From positions 1 to 40,145 of the forward strand of contig NZ_JOIZ01000035.1 of the NCBI RefSeq assembly GCF_000721605.1: a stretch of DNA of 40,145 nt. Direction: 5' to 3'. The stretch is from Streptomyces sp. NRRL S-37 (GTDB lineage Bacteria; Actinomycetota; Actinomycetes; Streptomycetales; Streptomycetaceae). The notes under the pieces were generated by a model, which did no database searches, had not been told where the DNA came from, and saw nothing but the letters and a program-made list of their open reading frames with translations. The translations under genes were made by a program, and so were the position numbers. Positions 1 to 7,863 of the stretch are shown in pieces. Positions within the stretch are counted from its first letter, which is position 1, and every line of letters starts with the position of its first letter.

Positions 1-16
1 CGGTCTTGCGTTTCCG

Positions 17-45
17 ACTCTATCAGATCTTTCCGATCCGATTTC
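17..45 (-). promoter_or_regulatory. rrn-like promoter, downstream copy
   Basis: Second copy of the tandem promoter: -35-like GAAATC (40-45), 17-bp spacer, -10 TAGAGT (17-22), followed by CGGAAACGCAAGACCG running to the window edge. The flanks are rich in short GGAAA runs, and this is one of the less GC-rich stretches in the window. Together with the upstream copy it suggests a strongly expressed stable-RNA operon beginning just beyond position 1 on the minus strand. Confidence 0.5.
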
Positions 46-96
46 CTCGGTGCTTTCCGGGGTTCCGCTTCCGCGTTTCCCTTTCCGGCGGTTCCG

Positions 97-125
97 ACTT
101 TATCAGAGATTCTGAGTCGGATTTC
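97..125 (-). promoter_or_regulatory. rrn-like promoter, upstream copy
   Basis: On the minus strand the -10 hexamer TAAAGT (97-102) lies 17 bp downstream of GAAATC (120-125), and the -10 is followed by CGGAA. The arrangement is repeated exactly 80 bp further along at 17-45. The TCTGATARAGTCGGAA text resembles, from memory, the -10 region of Streptomyces rRNA-operon promoters. The -35 is not a TTGACA type. Transcription would leave the window at its left edge, so the target gene is not visible. rRNA is the guess. Confidence 0.45.
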
Positions 126-199
126 CCCTCCCCTGCCGGGCGACGGTTCCGACGCACGAAGTGGTCGGGTGCCCGATCGGGAGGAGTCGTAAACGTACT

Positions 200-239
200 G
201 GAGCGGGGCGCCTCGATGCAAATCGAGGCGCCCCGCTCC
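200..239 (-). terminator. RNase J terminator
   Basis: Perfect 18-bp stem (200-217 with 222-239) with a GCAA loop, 32 bases beyond the RNase J stop codon. It lacks a long U-tract, as is usual for Streptomyces terminators. It separates RNase J from the promoters at 17-125. Confidence 0.85.
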
Positions 240-271
240 TGGTTCGCTCGTCCGTGCGGTCCGGCGGACCG

Positions 272-1957
272 TCAGACCTCCACCACCACGGGCAGGATCA
301 TCGGCCGGCGCCGGTAGGTGTCGGAGACCCACTTGCCCAGCGTGCGGCGGATGAGCTGCTGCATCTGGTGGGGTTCGACGACGCCGTCCTGGGCCGAGCG
401 CTCCAGCGTCTCCGTGATCTTCGGGATCACCTCACCGAAGGCGGAGTCCTCGATACCGGAGCCGCGGGCCTGGACATGGGGGCCGCCCGTGATCTTGCCG
501 GTGGACGCGTCCATGACGACGAAGACCGAGATGATGCCCTCGTCGCCGAGGATCTTGCGGTCCTTGAGCGCGGGCTCCCCGACATCACCGACGGAGAGGC
601 CGTCGACGTAGACGTATCCCGCCTGGACCTTGCCGGAGATCTTGGCCTTGCCCTCGACGAGGTCGACGGCGACGCCGTCCTCGGCGATGACGATGCGGTC
701 GTGCGGGACGCCGGTCAGGGCGCCCAGTTCGGCGTTGGCGCGCAGGTGGCGCCATTCGCCGTGGACCGGCATCAGGTTCTTCGGACGGCAGATGTTGTAG
801 AAGTACAGCAGCTCGCCGGCCGAGGCGTGGCCCGAGACGTGGACCTTGGCGTTGCCCTTGTGGACGACGTTGGCGCCCCAGCGGGTCAGGCCGTTGATCA
901 CGCGGTAGACCGCGTTCTCGTTGCCGGGGATGAGCGACGACGCCAGGATCACCGTGTCGCCGTCGACGATGCGGATCTGGTGGTCACGGTTGGCCATCCG
1001 GGACAGGGCGGCCATCGGTTCGCCCTGGGAACCCGTGCAGACCAGGACGACTTCGCTGTCCGGCAGGTCGTCCAGGGTCTTGACGTCCACGACCAGGCCC
1101 GGCGGGACCTTGAGGTAACCGAGGTCGCGGGCGATGCCCATGTTGCGGACCATGGAGCGGCCGACGAAGGCGACCCGGCGGCCGTACTCGTGTGCCGCGT
1201 CCAGGATCTGCTGGATGCGGTGGACGTGGCTGGCGAAGCTGGCCACGATGATCCGCTTGCGGGCACCGGCGAAGACCTGGCGCAGGACGTTGGAAATGTC
1301 GCGCTCGGGCGGGACGAAGCCCGGGACCTCGGCGTTCGTGGAGTCGGCGAGCAGAAGGTCGATGCCTTCCTCGCTGAGCCTGGCGAACGCGTGCAGGTCC
1401 GTGAGGCGGTTGTCCAGCGGGAGCTGGTCCATCTTGAAGTCGCCGGTGTGCACCGCCATGCCGGCGGGCGTGCGGATGGCCACGGCGAGCGCGTCGGGGA
1501 TGGAGTGGTTGACGGCGATGAACTCGCAGTCGAAGGGGCCGATGCGCTCGCGCTGTCCTTCCGCCACCTGGAGGGTGTACGGGCGGATGCGGTGCTCCTG
1601 GAGCTTCGCCTCGATGAGGGCGAGGGTGAGCTTGGAGCCGATCAGCGGGATGTCCGGCTTCTCGCGCAGGAGGAAGGGAACGCCGCCGATGTGGTCCTCG
1701 TGGCCGTGCGTGAGGACGATGCCCTCGATGTCGTCGAGGCGGTTCCGGATGGACGAGAAGTCCGGCAGGATCAGGTCGATTCCGGGCTGCTCCTCCTCGG
1801 GGAAGAGGACTCCGCAGTCGACGATCAGCAGGCGGCCTCCGTACTCGAAGACCGTCATGTTCCGGCCGATCTCGCCGAGACCGCCGAGCGGGGTGACGCG
1901 CAGGCCGCCTTCGGGGAGCTGCGGGGGCGGGCCGAGTTCAGGATGCGGATGACTCAA
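272..1957 (-). CDS. rnj: Ribonuclease J
   Basis: Zinc-dependent metallo-beta-lactamase/beta-CASP ribonuclease with endo- and 5'-3' exonuclease activity, central to mRNA decay and rRNA maturation in the cytoplasm. About 561 residues, the family's usual size. The metal-binding motif THGHEDHIGG is at about residues 83-92, with a second cluster around HTGDFKMD, and the beta-CASP and C-terminal regions follow (for example VHVSGHAS and MPVHGEWRH). The chosen start is TTG at 1957, because GAGGAG sits 7 bases upstream and the protein then begins MSHPHPELG. An ATG at 1999 would put the start inside a hairpin and has no ribosome-binding site. dapA lies upstream on the same strand, 153 bp away, so cotranscription is possible. 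A perfect hairpin in that gap may be a processing or autoregulation site. Confidence 0.96.
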   Translation of the reverse strand: MSHPHPELGPPPQLPEGGLRVTPLGGLGEIGRNMTVFEYGGRLLIVDCGVLFPEEEQPGIDLILPDFSSIRNRLDDIEGIVLTHGHEDHIGGVPFLLREKPDIPLIGSKLTLALIEAKLQEHRIRPYTLQVAEGQRERIGPFDCEFIAVNHSIPDALAVAIRTPAGMAVHTGDFKMDQLPLDNRLTDLHAFARLSEEGIDLLLADSTNAEVPGFVPPERDISNVLRQVFAGARKRIIVASFASHVHRIQQILDAAHEYGRRVAFVGRSMVRNMGIARDLGYLKVPPGLVVDVKTLDDLPDSEVVLVCTGSQGEPMAALSRMANRDHQIRIVDGDTVILASSLIPGNENAVYRVINGLTRWGANVVHKGNAKVHVSGHASAGELLYFYNICRPKNLMPVHGEWRHLRANAELGALTGVPHDRIVIAEDGVAVDLVEGKAKISGKVQAGYVYVDGLSVGDVGEPALKDRKILGDEGIISVFVVMDASTGKITGGPHVQARGSGIEDSAFGEVIPKITETLERSAQDGVVEPHQMQQLIRRTLGKWVSDTYRRRPMILPVVVEV

Positions 1958-1975
1958 AAGACTCTCCTCAAACAC

Positions 1976-2008
1976 GCGCGCCACGTACCGGTGGGGCACG
2001 TGGCGCGC
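1976..2008 (-). promoter_or_regulatory. Hairpin in RNase J leader
   Basis: Perfect 11-bp stem, GCGCGCCACGT (1976-1986) paired with 1998-2008, 11-base loop. It ends only about 18 bases upstream of the TTG start and a few bases from the GAGGAG ribosome-binding site. Its position between dapA and rnj could mean a terminator for dapA, an RNase III site or translational control of RNase J. The sequence alone does not decide. Confidence 0.6.
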
Positions 2009-2110
2009 ATGACGTTCGTGCAGAAGCAGTTGTCGTATGGGGTGCGGGCACCGGCGGCCCGCTTATTCAGTTGTGAAGTCCGTCTGCGCGAGCGGTCGCG
2101 CGAAGTCTGG

Positions 2111-3013
2111 TTACTGGAGTTGTACCCCGCCGGCGGCAAGATCGATCTTGAGCTGCTCGATCTCTTCCGGCGTGCACTCGGCCATGGGGGCGCGCAGGGG
2201 TCCGGCGGGGAGGCCCTTGAGGGCGAGCGCCGCCTTGGTGGTCATCACGCCCTGGGTGCGGAACATGCCCGTGTAGATGGGGAGCAGCTTCTGGTGGATC
2301 TCGGTGGCCTTCTGGACGTCTCCGGAGGTGTACGCCTCGACCAGGGCGCGCAGCTCGGGGGTGACGAGGTGGCCGACGACCGAGACGAAACCGACCGCTC
2401 CGATGGAGAGCAGGGGCAGGTTCAGCATGTCGTCGCCGGAGTACCAGGCGAGGCCGGAGCGGGCGATGGCCCAGCCGGCGCGGCCGAGGTCGCCCTTGGC
2501 GTCCTTGTTGGCGACGATGCGCGGGTGCTCGGCGAGACGGACGATCGTCTCCGTGCCGATCGGGACGCCGCTGCGGCCGGGGATGTCGTAGAGCATGACC
2601 GGCAGCCCGGCGGCGTCGGCGACGGCCGTGAAGTGCCGGTAGAGGCCCTCCTGCGGGGGCTTGTTGTAGTACGGGGTGACCACCAGGAGGCCGTGCGCGC
2701 CGGCGCGTTCCGCGGCGCGGGCCAGTTCGATGCTGTGGTGGGTGTCGTTGGTGCCGACCCCGGCCACGACCTGGGCACGGTCGCCGACCGCCGCCACGAC
2801 GGCCCGTACGAGATCCGATTTCTCCGCGTCGCTGGTGGTGGGGGACTCGCCGGTGGTGCCGTTGATGACCAGGCCGTCGTTGCCTGCGTCCACCAGGTGG
2901 GTGGCGAGCCGCTGTGCGCCGTCGAGGTCGAGTGCGCCGTCCGCCGTGAAGGGCGTGACCATGGCGGTGAGGACCCGCCCGAAGGGGGTCTGCGGAGTGG
3001 AGGTCGGAGCCAT
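2111..3013 (-). CDS. dapA: 4-hydroxy-tetrahydrodipicolinate synthase
   Basis: Condenses pyruvate with aspartate semialdehyde, the first committed step of the diaminopimelate/lysine pathway; cytoplasmic class I aldolase of the DHDPS/NAL family. 300 residues, full length. Visible family marks: NGTTGES at 51-57 with the phosphate/pyruvate-site threonines, YDIPGRSG at 142-149 with the conserved Tyr, and the Schiff-base Lys170 in VANKDAKGD. The ATG at 3013 directly precedes APTSTPQTPFGRV, the usual N-terminus. It lies between thyX and RNase J on the same strand. dapB, which acts next in the pathway, is 2.5 kb away in the same orientation but separated by other genes. A hairpin followed by CCCCCTTTT precedes it. 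Confidence 0.96.
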   Translation of the reverse strand: MAPTSTPQTPFGRVLTAMVTPFTADGALDLDGAQRLATHLVDAGNDGLVINGTTGESPTTSDAEKSDLVRAVVAAVGDRAQVVAGVGTNDTHHSIELARAAERAGAHGLLVVTPYYNKPPQEGLYRHFTAVADAAGLPVMLYDIPGRSGVPIGTETIVRLAEHPRIVANKDAKGDLGRAGWAIARSGLAWYSGDDMLNLPLLSIGAVGFVSVVGHLVTPELRALVEAYTSGDVQKATEIHQKLLPIYTGMFRTQGVMTTKAALALKGLPAGPLRAPMAECTPEEIEQLKIDLAAGGVQLQ

Positions 3014-3086
3014 GGGTTACACGCTACTCGCTGCTCAGGCCGGGGTCTTCCCTCGGGGGAGGCGACAGGCTGGGACAAAAGGGGGA

Positions 3087-3124
3087 CCCGGCACTGCCTG
3101 CTCGGGGGTTCAGGCAGTACCGGG
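3087..3124 (-). terminator. thyX terminator or dapA leader hairpin
   Basis: 14-bp stem with one mismatch (3087-3100 with 3111-3124), 10-base loop, followed on the minus strand by TCCCCCTTTTG. It looks like a classical intrinsic terminator about 100 bases after the thyX stop. A possible promoter (3136-3165) lies just upstream, so it could instead be an attenuator in the dapA leader. Confidence 0.75.
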
Positions 3125-3135
3125 CCCGTTTGATC

Positions 3136-3165
3136 AGGCTAGATGAACTTCACGAAATGCCGCAA
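3136..3165 (-). promoter_or_regulatory. Possible dapA promoter
   Basis: Minus-strand TTGCGG (3160-3165), 18-bp spacer, TAGCCT (3136-3141). It lies between thyX and dapA and immediately before the hairpin at 3087-3124, giving a predicted leader of roughly 115 bases. Prediction from hexamers only. Confidence 0.35.
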
Positions 3166-3223
3166 TACGGACACTTCGCCAGGTTGAACCGTACATCTGT
3201 GCTCGCGGGCCTGAGCTGCGGTT

Positions 3224-3964
3224 CTACGGGGCCACTCGCCCGTTGGCGTTGAAGGCGGCGTACGTGAGCGGCATGAGACGGGCCCATTCGGCCTCCATCT
3301 TCTCGCCGACCATCTCGATCTCACGCTGCGGGAAGGACGGGACCTTCGCCAGCTCGTGCTGGGTGCGCAGGCCGAGGAAGTGCATCAGCGAGCGGGCGTT
3401 GCAGGTGGCGTACATCGAGGAGTACAGGCCGACGGGGAGCACCGCGCGGGCGACCTCGCGGGCGACGCCGGCGGCGAGCATCTCCTGGTACGCCTCGTAC
3501 GCCTGCCGGTAGGAGTCCTCCATGGCGCGGCCGACGAGCTCCTGCTGGGCCGGGGTGCCCTCGACGAAGCGGTACTTGCCGGGGCGGCCCTCCTGGATCA
3601 GCTTGCGGGACTCGTCCGGGACGTAGAAGACCGGCTGGAGCTCCCGGTAGCGGCCCGACTCCTCGTTGTACGACCAGCCCACGCGGTGCCGCATGAACTC
3701 ACGGAAGACGAAGATCGGGGCGCTGATGAGGAAGGTCATCGAGTTGTGCTCGAAGGGGCTGCCGTGCCGGTCCCGCATCAGGTAGTTGATCAGACCCTTG
3801 GAGCGCGCGGGATCCTTGTCCAGCTCGGCCAGGGACTGCTCGCCGATGGTCGAGACGCGGGCGGCGAACAGCACGTCGGCGTCGGACGCGGTGTGCTTGA
3901 CCAGCTCGACGGTCACATCGCTGCGGAAGTCGGGCTTGAGGTCGTCGGCGGGGGTGTCGGTCAC
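3224..3964 (-). CDS. thyX: FAD-dependent thymidylate synthase ThyX
   Basis: Makes dTMP from dUMP using methylene-tetrahydrofolate, FAD and NADPH; homotetrameric flavoenzyme. 246 residues from the GTG at 3964, which follows GGAAGGA and gives MTDTPADDLKPDF. The open frame extends further upstream but has no ribosome-binding site there. The signature is RHRVGWSYNEESGRY at about 92-106: RHR is followed by the conserved Ser after eight residues, one more than in the textbook RHRX7S motif. As I recall, this is the normal streptomycete form. Also visible are FEHNSMTF and CNARSLMHFLGLR. The upstream region holds phased GGTGAAC repeats (4062-4108) shared with the divergent gene at 4186. Confidence 0.95.
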   Translation of the reverse strand: MTDTPADDLKPDFRSDVTVELVKHTASDADVLFAARVSTIGEQSLAELDKDPARSKGLINYLMRDRHGSPFEHNSMTFLISAPIFVFREFMRHRVGWSYNEESGRYRELQPVFYVPDESRKLIQEGRPGKYRFVEGTPAQQELVGRAMEDSYRQAYEAYQEMLAAGVAREVARAVLPVGLYSSMYATCNARSLMHFLGLRTQHELAKVPSFPQREIEMVGEKMEAEWARLMPLTYAAFNANGRVAP

Positions 3965-4061
3965 GGCGTGGGGGATCCTTCCATCACGTCTCTCGGGCGG
4001 CGCCCACTCTACGGCGCGGCACCGACAACGGGGCCTTCGGCGCCGACAGGCGACATACGGC

Positions 4062-4108
4062 GGTGAACGGTGGTGAACAGCGGCGAACTTCTGCGAATTC
4101 GGTGAAAG
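4062..4108. repeat. Five decamer repeats, GGTGAAC-type
   Basis: GGTGAAC at 4062 and 4072, GGCGAAC at 4082, TGCGAAT at 4092 and GGTGAAA at 4101. The first four copies are spaced exactly 10 bp apart, so they lie on one face of the helix. They sit between the divergent starts of thyX (3964, minus) and the small membrane-protein gene (4186, plus), where an operator would be expected. No regulator is recognised. Confidence 0.6.
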
Positions 4109-4185
4109 TGGGCACCTCTCGGGGCTGTCGTTCGTCTGTGGTGGTGACAGTGATTCGTTCGACACACGAAGGAGACGTGCACCAG

Positions 4186-4425
4186 ATGTCCGGTCGGCGC
4201 GAACCCGTACCGTTCGCCTTTGTCGCCGAGGCCGACAGTTTCCGCAGCAATGTCACCCCGCCGCCCCGTGAGCGGGCCTCCGTCGGCCAGCTGGCCGGAC
4301 GCTGGCTGCTGGGGCTCACCCTCGTGGCCGGGCTGGTGGGCTCCCTGGTCATCGGGATGCCGGCGATGTCGTCCGATCCTTCGGGGGCGGGGACACAGCA
4401 GTCACAGGCGTCCGAAGGGCGCTGA
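4186..4425 (+). CDS. Small single-pass membrane protein
   Basis: 79-residue hypothetical protein of unknown function. A hydrophilic N-terminus of about 38 residues is followed by one transmembrane segment (WLLGLTLVAGLVGSLVIGM, about 40-58) and a short polar Ser/Gln-rich tail. The start chosen is ATG at 4186; GAAGGAG lies about 11 bases upstream. A GTG four codons earlier is too close to that ribosome-binding site. It is divergent from thyX and followed 113 bp later by the PH-domain-like membrane-protein gene in the same direction. I do not recognise a named family. Confidence 0.7.
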   Translation: MSGRREPVPFAFVAEADSFRSNVTPPPRERASVGQLAGRWLLGLTLVAGLVGSLVIGMPAMSSDPSGAGTQQSQASEGR

Positions 4426-4538
4426 GCCGCCCGGGCCGTGGCCACCGGCTCCGTCCGGACCCCGAGGGTGGTGACCGGCGGCACGGATCGATAGCCTCAC
4501 CGGGCACTGCTGACGCATGGATCGAGTGAGGACCCGTC

Positions 4539-5096
4539 GTGCCCCTGCCCTTCCTGACGGCCGACCGCGCTTTCGACACGGCGGACGATGTCGCCCTGCC
4601 GTACGACGACCGGGACCGCTGGCGGCGCCCGTACCGTCCCGGACCGTGGCGGGTGGGGGCGGCGGCGCTCCTGCTGCTGCTCGCGTCGTTCGTGCTGTTC
4701 GCGGCGGTGATCATCGCGGCGACGGCGACGCCGGCGTCCGCCGGGACGGTCTTCGCCATCGCCCTGGTCGGCGTCGCCTGCGCGCTGCGGCTGCTGCGCA
4801 TGGGTGTGTGGGTGAGCTCCCGGGGGCTGCGCCACGTGGCCTTCGTGAGCACGCGTACGACGTCCTGGGAGCAGGTCGTCTCCGTGCGCACGGTGCAGCA
4901 GCCGGTGCGCTGGCTGGGGCTGCCCCGGACGGTGCAGGGGCAGGGGCTGGTCCTCGTCCGGCGGGGGCGTTCGGCCGATTCGCCGGCGCCGCTGCTGACC
5001 TCGCACAACGCGGACTTCCTGGGGCGGGACCAGATCGCCTTCGACCGGGCGGCCGACACCGTGGAGGCGTGGGCCGCCGAGTACCGGCGCGACTGA
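4539..5096 (+). CDS. PH-domain-like membrane protein
   Basis: 185 residues. A basic N-terminal stretch precedes two transmembrane segments (about 38-60 and 67-86). A soluble beta-rich C-terminal part follows, beginning MGVWVSSRGLRHVAFVSTRTTSWEQV. That is the pattern of small actinobacterial bacterial-PH-domain membrane proteins, where a two-helix anchor is followed by a PH fold. Function is unknown. The GTG at 4539 is preceded by GAGTGAGGA. A strong bidirectional terminator separates it from the convergent gene at 5129. Confidence 0.75.
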   Translation: MPLPFLTADRAFDTADDVALPYDDRDRWRRPYRPGPWRVGAAALLLLLASFVLFAAVIIAATATPASAGTVFAIALVGVACALRLLRMGVWVSSRGLRHVAFVSTRTTSWEQVVSVRTVQQPVRWLGLPRTVQGQGLVLVRRGRSADSPAPLLTSHNADFLGRDQIAFDRAADTVEAWAAEYRRD

Positions 5097-5097
5097 G

Positions 5098-5127
5098 CGC
5101 GCGGGCCCCGGCCCCGGGGCCCGCGCG
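5098..5127. terminator. Bidirectional terminator
   Basis: Perfect GC-only stem of up to 14 bp (5098-5111 with 5114-5127) between two convergent genes whose stop codons lie 1 base from either end. Symmetrical, so it should act in both directions. Confidence 0.85.
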
Positions 5128-5128
5128 T

Positions 5129-5572
5129 TCAGTGAGAGGTCTTGTGCAGGGCGATCGCCCGCTGCATCGCCTTGCGGGCGCGAGGGGTGTCGCGGGCGTC
5201 GTGGTAGGCGACGGCGAGCCGGAACCAGCTGCGCCAGTCGTCGGGGGCGTCCTCCGTCTCGGCCTTGCGGCGGGCGAAGACCTCGTCGGCCGAGTCGCGG
5301 TCGACCCGGCCGCTGGGCAGCCGCTTCAGCTCGTCGACGGGCAGGCCTCCCTCGGCGTCGAGCAGGGCGGCGAGCCGGTTGGCGTCGCGGACGAACTCGG
5401 TGTTCTTCCACAGGAACCAGACACCGATGACCGGCAGGATCAGCACCGCCACGCCGAAGGTGACGGTGAGGGGCGTGCCGGCCTCGATGAGCAGCACGCC
5501 ACGGCTGCCGACCAGGACGAAGTAGACGACCAGGACGGCGGCCGTGATGGCGTAGGAGATCTTCGCGCGCAT
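5129..5572 (-). CDS. Membrane protein with TPR-like tail
   Basis: 147 residues. Two hydrophobic segments near the N-terminus (about 6-28 and 37-56) are followed by a cytoplasmic-looking helical part. Its end, WRSWFRLAVAYHDARDTPRA followed by RKAMQRAIALH, reads like one tetratricopeptide repeat. Conserved actinobacterial hypothetical by feel; no enzymatic motif. It lies 14 bp downstream of dapB on the same strand, so it is probably cotranscribed with dapB. Confidence 0.75.
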   Translation of the reverse strand: MRAKISYAITAAVLVVYFVLVGSRGVLLIEAGTPLTVTFGVAVLILPVIGVWFLWKNTEFVRDANRLAALLDAEGGLPVDELKRLPSGRVDRDSADEVFARRKAETEDAPDDWRSWFRLAVAYHDARDTPRARKAMQRAIALHKTSH

Positions 5573-5586
5573 GGCTCGGCTCGGGC

Positions 5587-6378
<792 letters not shown>

Positions 6379-6398
6379 TTACGGATCCTGCCGCGGAC

Positions 6399-6426
6399 GC
6401 GGGGTCTGGCACACACCGGACCCCGC
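6399..6426 (-). terminator. Terminator of rpsO-pnp-M16 unit
   Basis: GCGGGGTC (6399-6406) pairs with GACCCCGC (6419-6426); the stem can extend three more pairs inwards through one wobble. It lies about 60 bases after the M16 peptidase stop and before dapB. Confidence 0.7.
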
Positions 6427-6483
6427 TCACCGACGTCGGCCAGGCGCCGTCGATTTCCTGCGACCTGATCCGGACATCAGACC

Positions 6484-7863
6484 CTAGGCGACGGCGTCGT
6501 GCAGACGGGACGCCTGCTTGTCCTTGAGCGGGCCGATGACCGACAGGGAGGGCCGCCGTCCCAGGACGTCGCGGGCGACCGAGCGGACGTCGTCCGGGGT
6601 CACCGAGGCTATCCGGGCCAGCATGTCGTCGACCGACATCTGCTCGCCCCAGCACAGTTCGCTCTTGCCGATACGGTTCATCAGCGCGCCGGTGTCCTCG
6701 AGACCGAGGACGGTGGAGCCCTTCAGCTGGCCGATGGCGCGCTCGATCTCGTCGTCGGGCAGTCCGTGCTCGGCGACCTGGTCGAGTTCGTCGCGGCAGA
6801 TCTTCAGCACGTCGTGCACCTGGGAGGGCCTGCAGCCCGCGTACACGCCGAACAGGCCGCAGTCGGCGAAGCCCGAGGTGTACGAGTACACGCTGTAGGC
6901 CAGTCCGCGCTTCTCCCTGACCTCCTGGAAGAGGCGGGACGACATGCCGCCGCCGAGGGCGGTGTTCAGCACGCCCAGGGCCCAGCGCCGCTCGTCGGTG
7001 CGGGACAGGCCCGGCATGCCGAGGACGATGTGCGCCTGTTCCGTCTTGCGGCCGATGAGCTCGACCCGGCCGGCGGTGCGCAGCGCGCGGCTGCCGCCGC
7101 GCGGGGCGATCGGTTCGGCACCGGTGTTCCTGAGGGCGCCGGCCTTCTCGAAGGCGGCCCGGACCTGGCGTACGACCTTGTTGTGGTCGATGTTGCCGGC
7201 GCAGGCGACCACGAGGTGGGTCGGGTCGTAGTGCTTCTTGTAGAAGCGGCGGATGCGGTCGGCGGTGAGGGCGTTGACCGTGTCGACCGTGCCGAGGACG
7301 GGGCGGCCGAGAGGGTTGTCGCCGAACATGGTGTGCGCGAACAGGTCGTGCACGCAGTCGCCCGGGTCGTCCTCGGTCATCGCGATCTCTTCGAGGATGG
7401 CGCCGCGTTCGACGTCGACGTCCTCCTCCTGGATCAGCGAGCCGGTCAGCATGTCGCACACCACGTCGATGGCGAGCGGCAGGTCGGTGTCGAGCACGCG
7501 CGCGTAGTAGCACGTGTACTCCTTGGCCGTGAACGCGTTCATCTCGCCGCCGACGGCGTCGATGGCGGAGGAGATGTCCAGGGCGGACCGGCGGGAGGTG
7601 CCCTTGAAGAGCAGGTGCTCCAGATAGTGGGTGGCGCCGTTCAGGGCCGGGGTCTCGTCGCGGGAGCCGACGTGGGCCCAGATGCCGAAGGTCGCCGAGC
7701 GGACCGAGGGCAGCGTCTCGGTGACGATGCGCAGGCCACCGGGAAGGGTGGTCCTGCGGACCGTACCGATGCCGTTCTCGCCCTTGATCAGGGTTTGGGT
7801 ACGGGCGACGGCCCGCGCCTCCGAGGAGGTGCGGGCCGTCGCCTTGGAGCTACGGGACGTCAC
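6484..7863 (-). CDS. M16-family zinc metallopeptidase
   Basis: Inverzincin-family peptidase related to mitochondrial processing peptidase and pitrilysin; 459 residues, the size of a single-chain M16B half-clamp. The zinc motif HYLEH is at 79-83 with the downstream glutamate in ERGAILEEI (about 152-160). The second-half active-site region is represented by [10 protein letters not shown]. It should therefore be catalytically competent; the substrate is unknown. The GTG start overlaps the PNPase stop by 4 bases (GTGA), which implies translational coupling to pnp. The N-terminus has a basic Ser/Ala-rich stretch of about 25 residues but no clear signal peptide. Confidence 0.93.
   Translation of the reverse strand: MTSRSSKATARTSSEARAVARTQTLIKGENGIGTVRRTTLPGGLRIVTETLPSVRSATFGIWAHVGSRDETPALNGATHYLEHLLFKGTSRRSALDISSAIDAVGGEMNAFTAKEYTCYYARVLDTDLPLAIDVVCDMLTGSLIQEEDVDVERGAILEEIAMTEDDPGDCVHDLFAHTMFGDNPLGRPVLGTVDTVNALTADRIRRFYKKHYDPTHLVVACAGNIDHNKVVRQVRAAFEKAGALRNTGAEPIAPRGGSRALRTAGRVELIGRKTEQAHIVLGMPGLSRTDERRWALGVLNTALGGGMSSRLFQEVREKRGLAYSVYSYTSGFADCGLFGVYAGCRPSQVHDVLKICRDELDQVAEHGLPDDEIERAIGQLKGSTVLGLEDTGALMNRIGKSELCWGEQMSVDDMLARIASVTPDDVRSVARDVLGRRPSLSVIGPLKDKQASRLHDAVA

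Noticed and set aside
161..3133. Plus-strand open frame of 990 codons across RNase J and dapA
   Set aside because: Shadow of two well-conserved minus-strand genes; composition is that of an antisense GC-rich frame and it has no recognisable domain.
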